Positions 53,274 through 63,981 of a stretch of DNA of 64,000 nucleotides are shown here, in pieces (position 1 is the stretch's first letter; each line of letters begins with the position of its first letter). The stretch covers positions 48,203-112,202 of the forward strand of contig ONMR01000005.1 of NCBI GenBank assembly GCA_900318995.1, written 5' to 3'. The stretch comes from an uncultured Prevotellaceae bacterium. Its GTDB lineage: Bacteria > Bacteroidota > Bacteroidia > Bacteroidales > Bacteroidaceae. The position numbers and the translations under genes were made by a program. The notes below the pieces were generated by a model. The model saw only the letters and a list, made by a program, of their open reading frames with translations, was not told the DNA's origin and ran no database searches.

Positions 53274-54425
53274 ATGAGATTATTCAAGACTGTTTTATGC
53301 GCAGTGGCTATTGCTATGGGCGCAAGTGTTCAGGCTCAGGGCCTGAAGGATGCTTACAAGGATTATTTCTCGGTCGGCGTAGCCGTCAATATGAGAAATC
53401 TGGGTAATGACAAGCATGTTGCTATCATAACCGACAACTACAACAGTATCACTGCCGAGAACGATTTCAAGCCTCAGTCGGTTCAGCCTCAGGAGGGGCA
53501 GTGGAATTTCAGGAATGCCGATGCCATAGCCAATTTCTGCCGGGAGCACGGCATCAAGCTGCGCGGTCACTGCCTTGCATGGCACAGCCAGGTGGGCCAA
53601 TGGATGTTCCAGGGGGCTAACGGAGGCCAGGCTACAAAAGAGGAGCTGTATGCAAGGATGAAAACCCACATCACCACCGTCATGCAGCGCTATAAGGACA
53701 TAATCTACTGCTGGGATGTTGTGAACGAAGCTGTTTCAGACGGCGGATCGGATCCGCTGCGCAATTCACAGTGGAAACAGATAGCAGGCGGTGATGAATT
53801 CATTCGCAAGGCTTTTGAGTTTGCACATGAGGCTGATCCCGATGCGCTTCTGTTCTACAATGACTACAATGCCGCAGTTCCTGCCAAGCGCGACAAGATC
53901 TACAACATGGTCAAGGAGATGAAGGAGGCCGGCGTACCTATCGACGGAATAGGTATGCAGGGACATTTCAACGTTTACGAGCCTTCACTGGAGGATATTG
54001 AAGCCGCTATCGAGAAGTATTCGGAGATTGTTGACCATATCCAGTTTACTGAGCTGGACATCCGTCTGAACCGTGAGATGGGAGGTCAGCTGAACATGAA
54101 CCGTCAGGGCGAGGAACTCACTCCCGAAAGGAAGAAGATGTTTGAGGACAAATACACCGGTTTCTTTGAGATACTTCGCCGTCATGCCGATGTCATTGAC
54201 GTAGTCACTTTCTGGAACGTGACCGATGCCGATTCATGGGTAGGCGTATCCAACTATCCGCTTTTGTTTGACCGTGACGCCAATCCCAAGGACGTCTATT
54301 ACAAGGTTGTAAACTTTACTCCCACACAGAAGGAGAAGGATGCTGCCGCCAAGTCCGTAAAGAAGGCCGCCAACAAGGCTGCCGATGAAAAGGCTGCACT
54401 TGCCAAGAAGAATTACAGGAAATAA
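53274..54425 (+). CDS. GH10 endo-1,4-beta-xylanase with Lys/Ala-rich tail
   Basis: A 383-residue secreted enzyme that cleaves xylan internally. Signal peptide (LFKTVLCAVAIAMGASVQAQ), then a single GH10 TIM barrel: acid/base Glu152 in WDVVNEAVSDGG and nucleophile Glu260 in IQFTELDIRLN, with ITAENDFKPQSVQP and GHCLAWHSQ as further signatures. After the barrel a Lys/Ala-rich tail (KSVKKAANKAADEKAALAKK) of about 30 residues ends the protein. No carbohydrate-binding module is present. The tail has no known function. A frame from 53205 overlaps the promoter, so the ATG at 53274 is chosen. Confidence 0.95.
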   Translation: MRLFKTVLCAVAIAMGASVQAQGLKDAYKDYFSVGVAVNMRNLGNDKHVAIITDNYNSITAENDFKPQSVQPQEGQWNFRNADAIANFCREHGIKLRGHCLAWHSQVGQWMFQGANGGQATKEELYARMKTHITTVMQRYKDIIYCWDVVNEAVSDGGSDPLRNSQWKQIAGGDEFIRKAFEFAHEADPDALLFYNDYNAAVPAKRDKIYNMVKEMKEAGVPIDGIGMQGHFNVYEPSLEDIEAAIEKYSEIVDHIQFTELDIRLNREMGGQLNMNRQGEELTPERKKMFEDKYTGFFEILRRHADVIDVVTFWNVTDADSWVGVSNYPLLFDRDANPKDVYYKVVNFTPTQKEKDAAAKSVKKAANKAADEKAALAKKNYRK

Positions 54426-54448
54426 AAGAGATGTTTATTCAGTTTATT

Positions 54449-54480
54449 GCGGGAAGGTGACGTGCCTTCCCGCTTTTTTT
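54449..54480 (+). terminator. Terminator after the GH10 gene
   Basis: GCGGGAAGG (54449-54457) pairs with CCTTCCCGC (54465-54473), followed by seven Ts. A classic intrinsic terminator. Confidence 0.9.
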
Positions 54481-54514
54481 GTGCAAATGAAGTGTGAAAA
54501 TATATTTTTATTGT

Positions 54515-54522
54515 TAAGTTTG
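54515..54522 (+). promoter_or_regulatory. Promoter -7 box of the esterase genes
   Basis: TAAGTTTG matches TAnnTTTG, 41 bases before the ATG at 54563. Confidence 0.5.
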
Positions 54523-54562
54523 CATTTCAGTTATGTAAAACATTAACCATAAAAAAACAAAT

Positions 54563-55813
54563 ATGAAGAAAATTATCCTTTCACTCATGGCACTTGCTAC
54601 AGTGTCAGCGTATGCACAGTTCGGACGTGGCGGCGGTAATCCCACAGTTCCTTCAGTAACAGAGAACGTGACCGAGGACTTCAAGCCCGCAATGAACAAC
54701 CAGTCAAACCATCAGTATCCTATGGTAAACTCACAGCGCATGGTCCGCGCCCAGATTTCGGCCCCCAACGCTACATCCGTAGGACTTGACATTGACGGTA
54801 AGATCTATTCAATGACCAAGAATGAGAATGGTGTATGGACCGGTACTTCGGCTCCTCAGGATCCCGGTTTCCACTACTATCAGCTGAACATTGACGGCGC
54901 CAGCGTGCCCGATCCGGGAAGCCTCTACTACTATGGCGCAAGCCGCTGGGGCAGCGGAATAGAGGTTCCGTCCGATGACCAGGATTTCTGGCAGGTAAAG
55001 AACGTGCCGCAGGGTACTATGAATGAGGTTTATTATTACTCATCAGTTACCGAGAAGATGCGTCACTGCTACATCTATTTCCCCAATGAGTATTACACCA
55101 ACACCACCAAGAAGTTCCCCGTTCTGTATCTGATGCACGGTATGGGTGAGAACGAGCACGGTTGGGCAGAGCAGGGTCATACCGCTCAGATTATGGATAA
55201 CCTGATTGCCCAGAAGAAGGCTGTTCCGTTCATCATCGTTATCGATTGCCTCGATGCACAGCCTGCAGGCCAGCAGGGCGGCGGCATGGGCGGATTCGGC
55301 GGATTCGGCGGTCAGCGCCCCGGCGGTCCCTCAGCTGATGCTCAGGCTCAGGGCCAGGCTCCTCAGGGCCAGCGTCGTGGCGGCTTTGGCGGCGGTTTCA
55401 TGATGGGTGGCGCATTCGGCGATGTACTCATCAAGGATATCATCCCCATGGTTGAGAAGAATTACCGTGTAATTGCCGATCCTCAGCACCGCGCTATGGC
55501 CGGTTTGTCAATGGGCGGTATGACCACACACTCAGTAACCCTGGCCAATCCTACCACATTTGCATACGTAGGTATGTTCAGCGGTGGTACATTCAACGTA
55601 TCAGAGCTTGAGGACAACGCAGATTTCAAGAAGACCAACAAGGCTCTGTTCATGAGCTGCGGCGGTAAGGAGAACATGGGTGTCATGGAGGCTGCCGAGA
55701 ACCTTAAGAAGATCGGCATCAACGCCACCGGTTATATATCCGAGGGTACCGCTCACGAGTGGCACACATGGCGTCGCAGCCTGTACCAGTTCGTACAGCT
55801 CTGCTTCAAATGA
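54563..55813 (+). CDS. CE1-type carbohydrate esterase with Gly-rich insert (first of pair)
   Basis: A 416-residue exported esterase: signal peptide (MKKIILSLMALATVSAYAQ), an N-terminal early-set beta-sandwich (about 45-130, MVRAQISAPNATSVGLDIDG; VPDPGSLYYYGASRWGSGIE) and an esterase D/CE1 alpha-beta hydrolase. The nucleophile Ser316 is in [12 protein letters not shown] and the catalytic His398 in GTAHEWHTW. A Gly/Gln/Pro-rich insert of about 50 residues (near 234-283; GGMGGFGGFGGQRPGGPS) interrupts the hydrolase before the nucleophile. Beside a xylanase it probably removes feruloyl or acetyl groups from xylan; the exact bond is inferred. A close paralogue follows after 30 bases. Confidence 0.88.
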   Translation: MKKIILSLMALATVSAYAQFGRGGGNPTVPSVTENVTEDFKPAMNNQSNHQYPMVNSQRMVRAQISAPNATSVGLDIDGKIYSMTKNENGVWTGTSAPQDPGFHYYQLNIDGASVPDPGSLYYYGASRWGSGIEVPSDDQDFWQVKNVPQGTMNEVYYYSSVTEKMRHCYIYFPNEYYTNTTKKFPVLYLMHGMGENEHGWAEQGHTAQIMDNLIAQKKAVPFIIVIDCLDAQPAGQQGGGMGGFGGFGGQRPGGPSADAQAQGQAPQGQRRGGFGGGFMMGGAFGDVLIKDIIPMVEKNYRVIADPQHRAMAGLSMGGMTTHSVTLANPTTFAYVGMFSGGTFNVSELEDNADFKKTNKALFMSCGGKENMGVMEAAENLKKIGINATGYISEGTAHEWHTWRRSLYQFVQLCFK

Positions 55814-55831
55814 TCAACAAACCTATTTTAA

Positions 55832-57205
<1,374 letters not shown>

Positions 57206-57238
57206 TCGGTCTCTCCTGAGACTCAAACATTTTAATAA

Positions 57239-57271
57239 CAACCGGTTCAGCATCTGAGCCGGTTGTTTTTT
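57239..57271 (+). terminator. Terminator after the esterase pair
   Basis: CAACCGGTTCAG (57239-57250) pairs with CTGAGCCGGTTG (57254-57265) with one wobble, followed by TTTTTT. Intrinsic terminator. Confidence 0.85.
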
Positions 57272-57390
57272 GTTCAATTTACTCCGTACAGATATGTATT
57301 TTTTAACTATTTGTTGTAACTTAGCACTCCAAATTGTGTTTTGACGATTATTATTATCAATTATAAACCTAATTTTATCCAAAGTTCACT

Positions 57391-58278
57391 ATGAACAGAA
57401 ATTTCAAAACTATCATGGCAGTCGGTTTGACTGCCGTTCTGGTTGCTTGCGGCTCGAACAAGAAAGTAGTTGAGCAGCAGCCTGCCGAAGGATCTGAAGC
57501 AGAACCGCAGGTTGCCCGCGAGTCAATCGATCCTCAGCGTAGAGCCAACAGAAATGTTGCATTTGATCAGTATTTCAATGAGATCAAGCCTGATGCAGCT
57601 CCTGCCAAGCCGGATGATAAGGGCTTTATCCGCAGATGGACAATCATTGAGCCCATAAACAAGCCCAACAGCGGTAATACCGTTTTTACAGACAGCTATA
57701 TCCTGGCTGAGTTGACCAAAGAGTATTTCCCCGGTCAGTTCACTGCTGATATCAACGCCCTGCCCAAGGCCGGTGATAAGGTTATCGTTGAGTCTGAGGC
57801 TCCCCGTGCAGGTGGCCGCGGTGGTTTTGGAGGCGGAAGACCTGCTGCCGGCGCACAGGCAGCTCCTGCAGCTCCTGCTACCATCAAGGATACACTTGAA
57901 TGGCATTCAGTTGACAGCAAGCTGTTCAACATCAAGCTTATCCGTTTTGCCCAGGGTACATCAAACGGCCAGAAGCGTTATGGCCTTATTTTTAACGCAT
58001 TTACAGTAATCAACTGCGAACAGGATATGGTCGTACGTCTGGCTGCCGGTACAAACGCTTCATCAATTTGGTGGGTTAATGGTGAGAAGGTCCTGACACT
58101 TCAGGCTGACCGCCGTATGGTTGTCGATGACGGTATGTCAAAGCGAATTACTCTCAAGAAGGGTAAGAACATTGTACGCGGTGCTGTCATCAACGGTCCG
58201 GGTATGAGTGATATGTGCGTTCGTTTCTACAATGAAGATGGCACAATTCTCAAGAACTACACCATCACCAACAAATAA
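57391..58278 (+). CDS. Lipoprotein of the xylan cluster with Gly/Ala-rich linker
   Basis: A 295-residue lipoprotein (AVGLTAVLVACGSNKK, Cys about 20). The mature part has two halves: about 40-125 (GFIRRWTIIEPINKPNSGNT) and about 165-290, a beta-sandwich with WWVNGEKVLTLQADRRMV, joined by a Gly/Ala/Pro-rich linker (RAGGRGGFGGGRPAAGAQ). The second half resembles sugar-binding sandwich domains found in esterases and GH2-like proteins, but no catalytic motif is seen. Placed between two esterases and a GH43 gene, it could be a surface glycan-binding protein. That role is inferred. Confidence 0.7.
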   Translation: MNRNFKTIMAVGLTAVLVACGSNKKVVEQQPAEGSEAEPQVARESIDPQRRANRNVAFDQYFNEIKPDAAPAKPDDKGFIRRWTIIEPINKPNSGNTVFTDSYILAELTKEYFPGQFTADINALPKAGDKVIVESEAPRAGGRGGFGGGRPAAGAQAAPAAPATIKDTLEWHSVDSKLFNIKLIRFAQGTSNGQKRYGLIFNAFTVINCEQDMVVRLAAGTNASSIWWVNGEKVLTLQADRRMVVDDGMSKRITLKKGKNIVRGAVINGPGMSDMCVRFYNEDGTILKNYTITNK

Positions 58279-58292
58279 AAAAGGATCAGAAT

Positions 58293-59744
58293 ATGAAAAA
58301 GATATTTCAGATGGGCTTGGTAGCCCTTGTTTCAGTTTCAATGTCTGAGGCTGTAATGGCTCAGATCGGTGCTCCGTTCATCCACGATCCTGCTACAATT
58401 GCAGAGTGCGATGGTAAGTATTACACTTGGGGAACAGGCGGTTCAGGCCTTGTTTCGGAAGACGGTTGGGTATGGACCAGCGGCGAGCGTATTCCTAATG
58501 TAGGTGCTGCTCCCGATATGCTCAAGATAGGTGACCGTTACCTGCTTGCTTATTCAACCACCGGTGGTGGTCTGGGTGGCGGCCATGCAGGCACAATCGT
58601 TACCTGCTGGGGTAAGACACTTGATCCCAAGTCTCCTGACTACGGTTTCCCTGCAGCTGCAGAGCGTACTACTGTAGCACATTCAGATAATGATGAGGAT
58701 TGCGATGCTATCGACGCAGGTCTTATCCTTACTCCCGAAGGCCGTCTGTTCGTTACATTCGGTACATATTTCGGATTTATCCGTATGTGTGAGCTTGATC
58801 CTCAGACCGGCGCACGTCTTGAGAGCTTCGGTGAGGATATTAACATCGCCGTTGACTGCGAGGCAACCACAATGATTTATCACGATGGTTACTATTATCT
58901 GCTGGGTACTCACGGTACCTGCTGCGATGGTGTCAACTCAACTTATAACATCATCTGCGGCCGTTCAACCAGCCCCACAGGCCCGTTCATCGACAACGTA
59001 GGCCGTGATATGGTTGAGGGAGGCGGTAAGATGGTTATAGGTTGCCGCGACGGTTACACCGGCGCAGGTCACTTTGGCCGCACAATCATTGAGGAAGGCG
59101 TTGAGAAGATGTCATTCCACTGGGAGGCTGACTACTATCAGAGTGGCCGCAGCACCCTGGCTATCCTGCCTATCGTATGGCGTAACGGTTGGCCCGAGGC
59201 TGGTTACAACGTTAAGCCCGGTGTATATGAGATTGAGTCAGAGCGTAGAGGTTATGCTCTTGAAATTGCTACTGAGTACGTACGTCTTGGCGGCGGTCGC
59301 GGAATGTTCGGCGGTGGCGGCAATCAGCCTAATACCGTAGTGGCTTTCCAGAAGCTGGAGGATGTAATTGGTGGCTGGCCCACCGGCAACATTGATGTAC
59401 GCGTTATTGACTATCAGTTCCGTCCCAACCAGAAGTGGGAGCTTGTTCCTGTAGAGGAGGGTACTCTTGGAACTCCGTACTACAAGATTCTCATTGCCGG
59501 TACCAACCGTGCACTGGCAGCTGTTGCAGGCAAGGAGCTTACCACTGTTCCTGAGTTCACAGGTGCAGCAGAGCAGCTCTGGAGCATTGACCAGCTTACA
59601 GACGGTACATATCGTATCTGCCCCAAGGCCGTTCCCGGCACGGATGAGAAGGTTTGCCTTATCTCTGTAGGTGACTCCAACGCTTCACTCGGCAAGTTCG
59701 ATTTCAACGATGTAAACTGCAAGTGGAACTTCCGTCAGTATTGA
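58293..59744 (+). CDS. GH43-family glycosidase (arabinanase/xylosidase type) with C-terminal lectin-like domain
   Basis: A 483-residue secreted enzyme with signal peptide (residues 1-23). The five-bladed propeller of GH43 shows the base Asp in FIHDPATIAECDGKYYTWGT, the pKa-modulating Asp in DAIDAGLILTPEGRLFVTFG, and the acid Glu in VDCEATTMIYHDGYYYLLGT. The last 150 residues form a beta-trefoil/ricin-like module (PGVYEIESERRGYALEIATE; YKILIAGTNRALAAVAGKEL). A short Gly-rich loop (GGGRGMFGGGGNQPNT) interrupts it. It probably releases arabinose or xylose from arabinoxylan, in line with the GH10 and esterases upstream. It starts 14 bases after the lipoprotein gene. Confidence 0.87.
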   Translation: MKKIFQMGLVALVSVSMSEAVMAQIGAPFIHDPATIAECDGKYYTWGTGGSGLVSEDGWVWTSGERIPNVGAAPDMLKIGDRYLLAYSTTGGGLGGGHAGTIVTCWGKTLDPKSPDYGFPAAAERTTVAHSDNDEDCDAIDAGLILTPEGRLFVTFGTYFGFIRMCELDPQTGARLESFGEDINIAVDCEATTMIYHDGYYYLLGTHGTCCDGVNSTYNIICGRSTSPTGPFIDNVGRDMVEGGGKMVIGCRDGYTGAGHFGRTIIEEGVEKMSFHWEADYYQSGRSTLAILPIVWRNGWPEAGYNVKPGVYEIESERRGYALEIATEYVRLGGGRGMFGGGGNQPNTVVAFQKLEDVIGGWPTGNIDVRVIDYQFRPNQKWELVPVEEGTLGTPYYKILIAGTNRALAAVAGKELTTVPEFTGAAEQLWSIDQLTDGTYRICPKAVPGTDEKVCLISVGDSNASLGKFDFNDVNCKWNFRQY

Positions 59745-59764
59745 TCTGACAGACTCTTGATATA

Positions 59765-59790
59765 AAAAGGGGCCTTCGGGCCTCTTTTTT
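59765..59790 (+). terminator. Terminator after the GH43 gene
   Basis: AAAAGGGGCC (59765-59774), TTCG tetraloop, GGCCTCTTTT (59779-59788) and a T-run. One G-T wobble. Strong intrinsic terminator closing the xylan cluster. Confidence 0.85.
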
Positions 59791-59884
59791 TGTTTACGTG
59801 ATTGTGAATGTCTGAAAAAAACACTAACATTGCAGCGTATACTGTTTTGTATGCATCTAATAACCAATTCAAATCTTTTTAACT

Positions 59885-60844
59885 ATGAAACAAAAGACCA
59901 TGAGGCAGTCTTCAGCCCTGAAGAAGACACGAGTTAATTCACTGGGTTTTATGCTTATTCCTTTGCTGATGGCATCCTGCCATGCAAGGATCCATGAAAT
60001 TCCGGATCCGTATGAGAGGGACAAAGTTCCGGTTACTATCTGTGTAAACAATCTGAGCAGCGTTGATTATGCGCCGACCAGAGCAATGGTGGATGTGGGG
60101 CTGGTTTGTTCCAATCTCAGTATCTGTATCTATCCTTGCGAGGGTGAATCATTTGACAAGATTCAGATTAACCAGACCCGTGATGATCCGTCTTTCGGGA
60201 CCGTATCACAGAATCTGACTGTAGGAGTACACAAGATTGTGGTGGTTGCGCATAATGGTGACAAGAACCCCACCATGACCAATCCTGAGTCAATTGCATT
60301 CAGCAGCAATACTCAGTTGAAGACTACGGACACTTTCTGTTGGGCCGGTCAGGTGAATGTGACCCAAACTACAGGAACGGTAAATGTGAATCTGGAGCGT
60401 GCAACTGCAATGTTCCGTCTCAGACTGTCCGATCTGGCCATTCCGGATCAGGTTAATGAACTGCAGTTCGCCTATAAGGGTGGCAGTGCGGCCGTAAATC
60501 CGTTTACGCTTGAGGGTACCACCAAAAGTAATCAGAAGGAATCATTTGTTGTGACGGACCATTCTTCAAAGGTTTTTGAGGTGTTTACATTCCCGCGTTA
60601 CGAGGAGAAGAACGGCGTAAGAAGCCTCTCGCAACTGGAGATAACAGTTACCGCTATTGATATCTATGGGAACGCGGTTAAGGAAAGGGTTCTGACAGAT
60701 GTGCCTGTAACGAGGAACAGGATTACTGAATGTTCGGGCGAGTTTTTTGCCGGCGGTGTCCTGGAGTATACCAATATCGGATTCGGCGGCATGCAGGTTG
60801 AGCAAGACTGGGCCGGAACGGATCCATATGTCCTGGGTCAATAG
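59885..60844 (+). CDS. FimB/Mfa2-type fimbrial lipoprotein
   Basis: A 319-residue lipoprotein (GFMLIPLLMASCHARI, Cys about 33). It has two transthyretin-like beta-sandwich domains in the manner of Porphyromonas FimB/Mfa2 anchors: VPVTICVNNLSSVDY at the start, LERATAMFRLRLSDLAI in the middle and ITECSGEFFAGG near the C-terminus. Such proteins anchor short fimbriae to the outer membrane. No fimbrillin subunit gene follows in the window, so this may be an isolated anchor or an adhesin-like relative. Confidence 0.82.
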   Translation: MKQKTMRQSSALKKTRVNSLGFMLIPLLMASCHARIHEIPDPYERDKVPVTICVNNLSSVDYAPTRAMVDVGLVCSNLSICIYPCEGESFDKIQINQTRDDPSFGTVSQNLTVGVHKIVVVAHNGDKNPTMTNPESIAFSSNTQLKTTDTFCWAGQVNVTQTTGTVNVNLERATAMFRLRLSDLAIPDQVNELQFAYKGGSAAVNPFTLEGTTKSNQKESFVVTDHSSKVFEVFTFPRYEEKNGVRSLSQLEITVTAIDIYGNAVKERVLTDVPVTRNRITECSGEFFAGGVLEYTNIGFGGMQVEQDWAGTDPYVLGQ

Positions 60845-60851
60845 CCAACAG

Positions 60852-62000
60852 CTATCTGACGGTAATGTGAAGGCAGGTCTGCTTCTTCTCGTATTTTACG
60901 TAGCAGCGGGCCTGTCTCTGCATATCATAAGCCACCTGGTAGAGTATCTGACGCATCTTGTCTACCGATGCCACTTTGCCGACATCGGGTGTGGAGTATG
61001 TAAAGTAAGATATGTCAAATGTGGTGCCGTAACAGTGGCAGGAGTTCTCGGTAGAGTTTACGTTGGTCTTGCGTAGCTGACGCACGGTCTCTTCGGTTCG
61101 GAGCACGCTCGTTACTGTAAAGCGGTGCCCACGGTTGTAACCCCGGTTGAACAGCGAGTCCTGGAATGCGCGGCCCATGTCCTCAAGCAGGTTGGCGGCT
61201 TTGGGTACCAGATAGGGAACAGAGTGGGTCAGCTTGTCTATGTCGTAGTAAGGGTTGGCCTCTATCCTGACAAGGCGATGGTCTGTTTCGGCCTGTTCCT
61301 TTGAGATGGGGCTGGTCAGACCGTTCATGCGGGCTGCTTTGAGCTGAGTCTCGTTGAGGTCGTTGAAAAGACGGTCATACTGGCGGACGGGCTCGCGGTG
61401 ATCGGTATTGTGGTTAATCTCTCCCTCGTCAATGTATTGCTGTATATCGGCCCCTTTCTGCGAGAGTGATCCGGAGAGTTTGTAGCCTCCTATGAACAGC
61501 ATTATGATAATGGCCACCGGGATAAGCATAAATAGCATAAACACTATGCTGTTTATGGATTCAAGGTGGAAAATGCGTTTTATAAGGTTCCCGTACCAGC
61601 GCAGGAATGATGTGAATGTGGACTCTATCAGGAATCCCCAGACTGGCATAATAGTTACCGAAAACTTGTATCCTATTAGAGATGATCCTCCGTATCGGTA
61701 AAATCCACCCCATCCGAGAAGCAGACTGAAAACTATGACATAGACTATGGCAACAGTCCATTTGAGCCATTTAAGGCTGATCTTCCGCCAAAAAAAGAAC
61801 TGCAAGGCTCCTGTAATGAAGCAAAGCACCCAGATAAGGATGGAGTACATGCCTGGGACAGAATCCTGGGCAGGAAGAAACCATCGGCCGATAGCATCGG
61901 ATATGAAATATATGACGGTGGAGAGCAGAATGAATCTGATAGTCCTGATCTTGCCTTCAATACTGCTGTTTGTGCTGTTGTAAGTCTCCTTTATTTCCAT
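60852..62000 (-). CDS. DUF5715-like membrane protein with peptidase-M15-type C-terminus
   Basis: A 382-residue protein. The N-terminal 200 residues hold about four transmembrane helices (FILLSTVIYFISDAIGRWFL; MYSILIWVLCFITGALQFFF; WTVAIVYVIVFSLLLGWGGF; SIVFMLFMLIPVAIIIMLFI). The C-terminal domain ends with SCHCYGTTFDISYFTY and CLHITVR, metal-ligand motifs of the M15/DUF5715 kind (His-x6-Asp and His-x-Val), suggesting a zinc peptidase acting on peptidoglycan. Usual DUF5715 proteins have one signal helix; four is unusual to me. The ATG follows a promoter within a few bases. Confidence 0.75.
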   Translation of the reverse strand: MEIKETYNSTNSSIEGKIRTIRFILLSTVIYFISDAIGRWFLPAQDSVPGMYSILIWVLCFITGALQFFFWRKISLKWLKWTVAIVYVIVFSLLLGWGGFYRYGGSSLIGYKFSVTIMPVWGFLIESTFTSFLRWYGNLIKRIFHLESINSIVFMLFMLIPVAIIIMLFIGGYKLSGSLSQKGADIQQYIDEGEINHNTDHREPVRQYDRLFNDLNETQLKAARMNGLTSPISKEQAETDHRLVRIEANPYYDIDKLTHSVPYLVPKAANLLEDMGRAFQDSLFNRGYNRGHRFTVTSVLRTEETVRQLRKTNVNSTENSCHCYGTTFDISYFTYSTPDVGKVASVDKMRQILYQVAYDMQRQARCYVKYEKKQTCLHITVR

Positions 62001-62008
62001 AACCGTTA

Positions 62009-62016
62009 CAAATTTA
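62009..62016 (-). promoter_or_regulatory. Promoter -7 box of the DUF5715-like gene
   Basis: The minus strand reads TAAATTTG, matching TAnnTTTG, with its end only nine bases before the ATG at 62000. The transcript would be nearly leaderless. Confidence 0.45.
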
Positions 62017-62059
62017 GTTTATTTACGGCTATAGCCGGACAATAAGGTTTCATTTTTTG

Positions 62060-62067
62060 TAAATTCG
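62060..62067 (+). promoter_or_regulatory. Promoter -7 box of ilvE-trmB
   Basis: TAAATTCG is close to TAnnTTTG, with T-to-C at one base, 34 bases before the ATG at 62094. Similar TTCG boxes occur before thyA and the m5C methyltransferase gene. Confidence 0.45.
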
Positions 62068-62093
62068 CACCATTATTAAAAACACGTAGCACT

Positions 62094-63113
62094 ATGAAAG
62101 AACTTGACTGGTCCAACCTTTCGTTTGGTTACATGAAGACCAACCGTAACCTGAGAATCTGGTTTAAAGACGGGAAATGGGGTGAGATTGAGGAATCGGA
62201 CTCCGAGTATGTACCTATGCACATTGCCGCAACCTGCATGCATTATGGCCAGGAGGCTTTTGAGGGCCTTAAGGCTTTCCGTGGTAAGGATGGTAAGGTA
62301 CGCATATTCCGAATGGAGGCTAATGCAGAGCGCTTGCAGAGCACTTGCCGCGCTACCATGATGCCGGAGCTTCCTACCGAGACATTCTGCAAGATGGTAA
62401 AACGCGTGATTGAGCTCAACAAGGAGTTTATTCCCCCATACGAGAGCGGTGCTTCGCTGTATATCCGTCCGCTGCTGGTAGGTACCGGTGCCGAGATAGG
62501 AGTAAAACCGGCCAAGGAGTATCTGTTCCTGATATTCGTAATGCCTGTGGGACCGTATTTCAAGGGTGGTTTCGCAGCCAACGCTTATGCTCTGGTCCGT
62601 TCTTATGACCGTTCGGCTCCATTGGGCATGGGTAAGTACAAGGTAGGCGGCAACTATGCTGCAAGCCTCTATGCGCACAACATAGCTCATGAGAAGGGTT
62701 ACGGCAGCGAGTTCTATCTGGATGCCAAGGAGAAGAAATACATTGATGAGTGCGGTGCCGCCAACTTTATCGGCATCAAGGGCAACAGCTACATTACCCC
62801 CAAGTCAGAGTCAATACTGCCCTCAATCACCAACAAGAGCCTGCAGCAGCTGGCCAAGGACAACGGCATGACTGTGGAGTGCCGTCCGGTACCTCTTGAG
62901 GAGCTTAATGAGATGAGTGAGGCTGGTGCCTGCGGTACAGCTGCCGTTATTTCACCTATCTCACGTATTGATGATATTGAGCTTGGAAAGTCTTACGTTA
63001 TAGGTGACGGTAAGCCGGGCCCAGTGCTGGAAGGCCTGTACCATCAGTTGCGCGCCATACAGTATGGCGACGCTCCCGATACTCACGGCTGGGTAACCGT
63101 TCTGGATATCTGA
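62094..63113 (+). CDS. ilvE: Branched-chain amino acid aminotransferase
   Basis: A 339-residue PLP enzyme interconverting Leu/Ile/Val and their keto acids with glutamate. The PLP lysine is Lys183 in [12 protein letters not shown], and [21 protein letters not shown] and [15 protein letters not shown] are BCAT class II signatures. Length fits. It is followed after one base by trmB. Confidence 0.95.
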   Translation: MKELDWSNLSFGYMKTNRNLRIWFKDGKWGEIEESDSEYVPMHIAATCMHYGQEAFEGLKAFRGKDGKVRIFRMEANAERLQSTCRATMMPELPTETFCKMVKRVIELNKEFIPPYESGASLYIRPLLVGTGAEIGVKPAKEYLFLIFVMPVGPYFKGGFAANAYALVRSYDRSAPLGMGKYKVGGNYAASLYAHNIAHEKGYGSEFYLDAKEKKYIDECGAANFIGIKGNSYITPKSESILPSITNKSLQQLAKDNGMTVECRPVPLEELNEMSEAGACGTAAVISPISRIDDIELGKSYVIGDGKPGPVLEGLYHQLRAIQYGDAPDTHGWVTVLDI

Positions 63114-63114
63114 T

Positions 63115-63873
63115 ATGGGTAAGGGTAAACTGGCCAAGTTTGCCGATATGCGGACCTATCCGCACGTGTTCGAGCCTGAGGGTTCGTACCGTGAGAATGT
63201 CCCGTTTGAAATGAGGGGCTGCTGGAACAGCTCCTTCTTTCATAATGATGGTCCTATTGTACTTGAACTGGGCTGCGGTCACGGTGAATATACCGTGGGG
63301 CTGGCAGGCCTGTTCCCTGAAAAGAATTTCATCGGTGTAGATATAAAAGGTGCCCGAATGTGGACTGGTGCCAGGATGTCGCTTGAGCGCGGCATGACGA
63401 ATGTGGCTTTCCTGCGCACTGTAATTGAACTTATTGACAGGTTCTTTGCTCCGGGTGAGGTGAGTGAGATATGGCTTACATTCCCTGATCCTCAGATGAA
63501 AAAGGCTACCAAACGTCTGACGTCGACTTATTTCATGGAGCGTTACCGCAGAATTCTGAAACCTGGCGGCAAGATCCATCTGAAGACTGACAGCAATTTT
63601 ATGTACACGTACACCTGCGCTATGGTTGACCATAACCGCCTGCCGGTGGAGTTCCGGACAGATGACCTTTATGCCAGCGGAGATGCTGACCATATATTGT
63701 CCATCAAGACTCACTATGAACAGCAGTGGCTTGAGCGCGGCAAGACAATAAAATACATTGTTTTCGGTCTACCGTGCGATGGAGAGCTATCGGAGCCCGA
63801 CATTGAGATTGAACTTGATGATTATCGCAGTTACGGGCGTACAAAGCGTAGTACTCTCCATACGGGCAGATGA
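63115..63873 (+). CDS. trmB: tRNA (guanine-N7-)-methyltransferase TrmB
   Basis: A 252-residue SAM enzyme that methylates G46 of tRNA. SAM motif [20 protein letters not shown], acidic [15 protein letters not shown], and the hallmark [17 protein letters not shown]; the C-terminal part has [16 protein letters not shown]. It is one base after ilvE and is closed by a terminator at 63950. Confidence 0.94.
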   Translation: MGKGKLAKFADMRTYPHVFEPEGSYRENVPFEMRGCWNSSFFHNDGPIVLELGCGHGEYTVGLAGLFPEKNFIGVDIKGARMWTGARMSLERGMTNVAFLRTVIELIDRFFAPGEVSEIWLTFPDPQMKKATKRLTSTYFMERYRRILKPGGKIHLKTDSNFMYTYTCAMVDHNRLPVEFRTDDLYASGDADHILSIKTHYEQQWLERGKTIKYIVFGLPCDGELSEPDIEIELDDYRSYGRTKRSTLHTGR

Positions 63874-63949
63874 AGCAGTGGGTCGTCAGCGAATTGTAAC
63901 GTTTTCTTAAGGGCGGAATAAGTAAAACAGAGGGTTTGAATAAAAATGG

Positions 63950-63981
63950 CACGGAAGGAAGCATTCCTTTTGTGTCTTTTT
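63950..63981 (+). terminator. Terminator after trmB
   Basis: CACGGAAGGAA (63950-63960) pairs with TTCCTTTTGTG (63964-63974) with two G-T wobbles, loop GCA, then TCTTTTTT. Intrinsic terminator at the right edge of the window. Confidence 0.8.
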
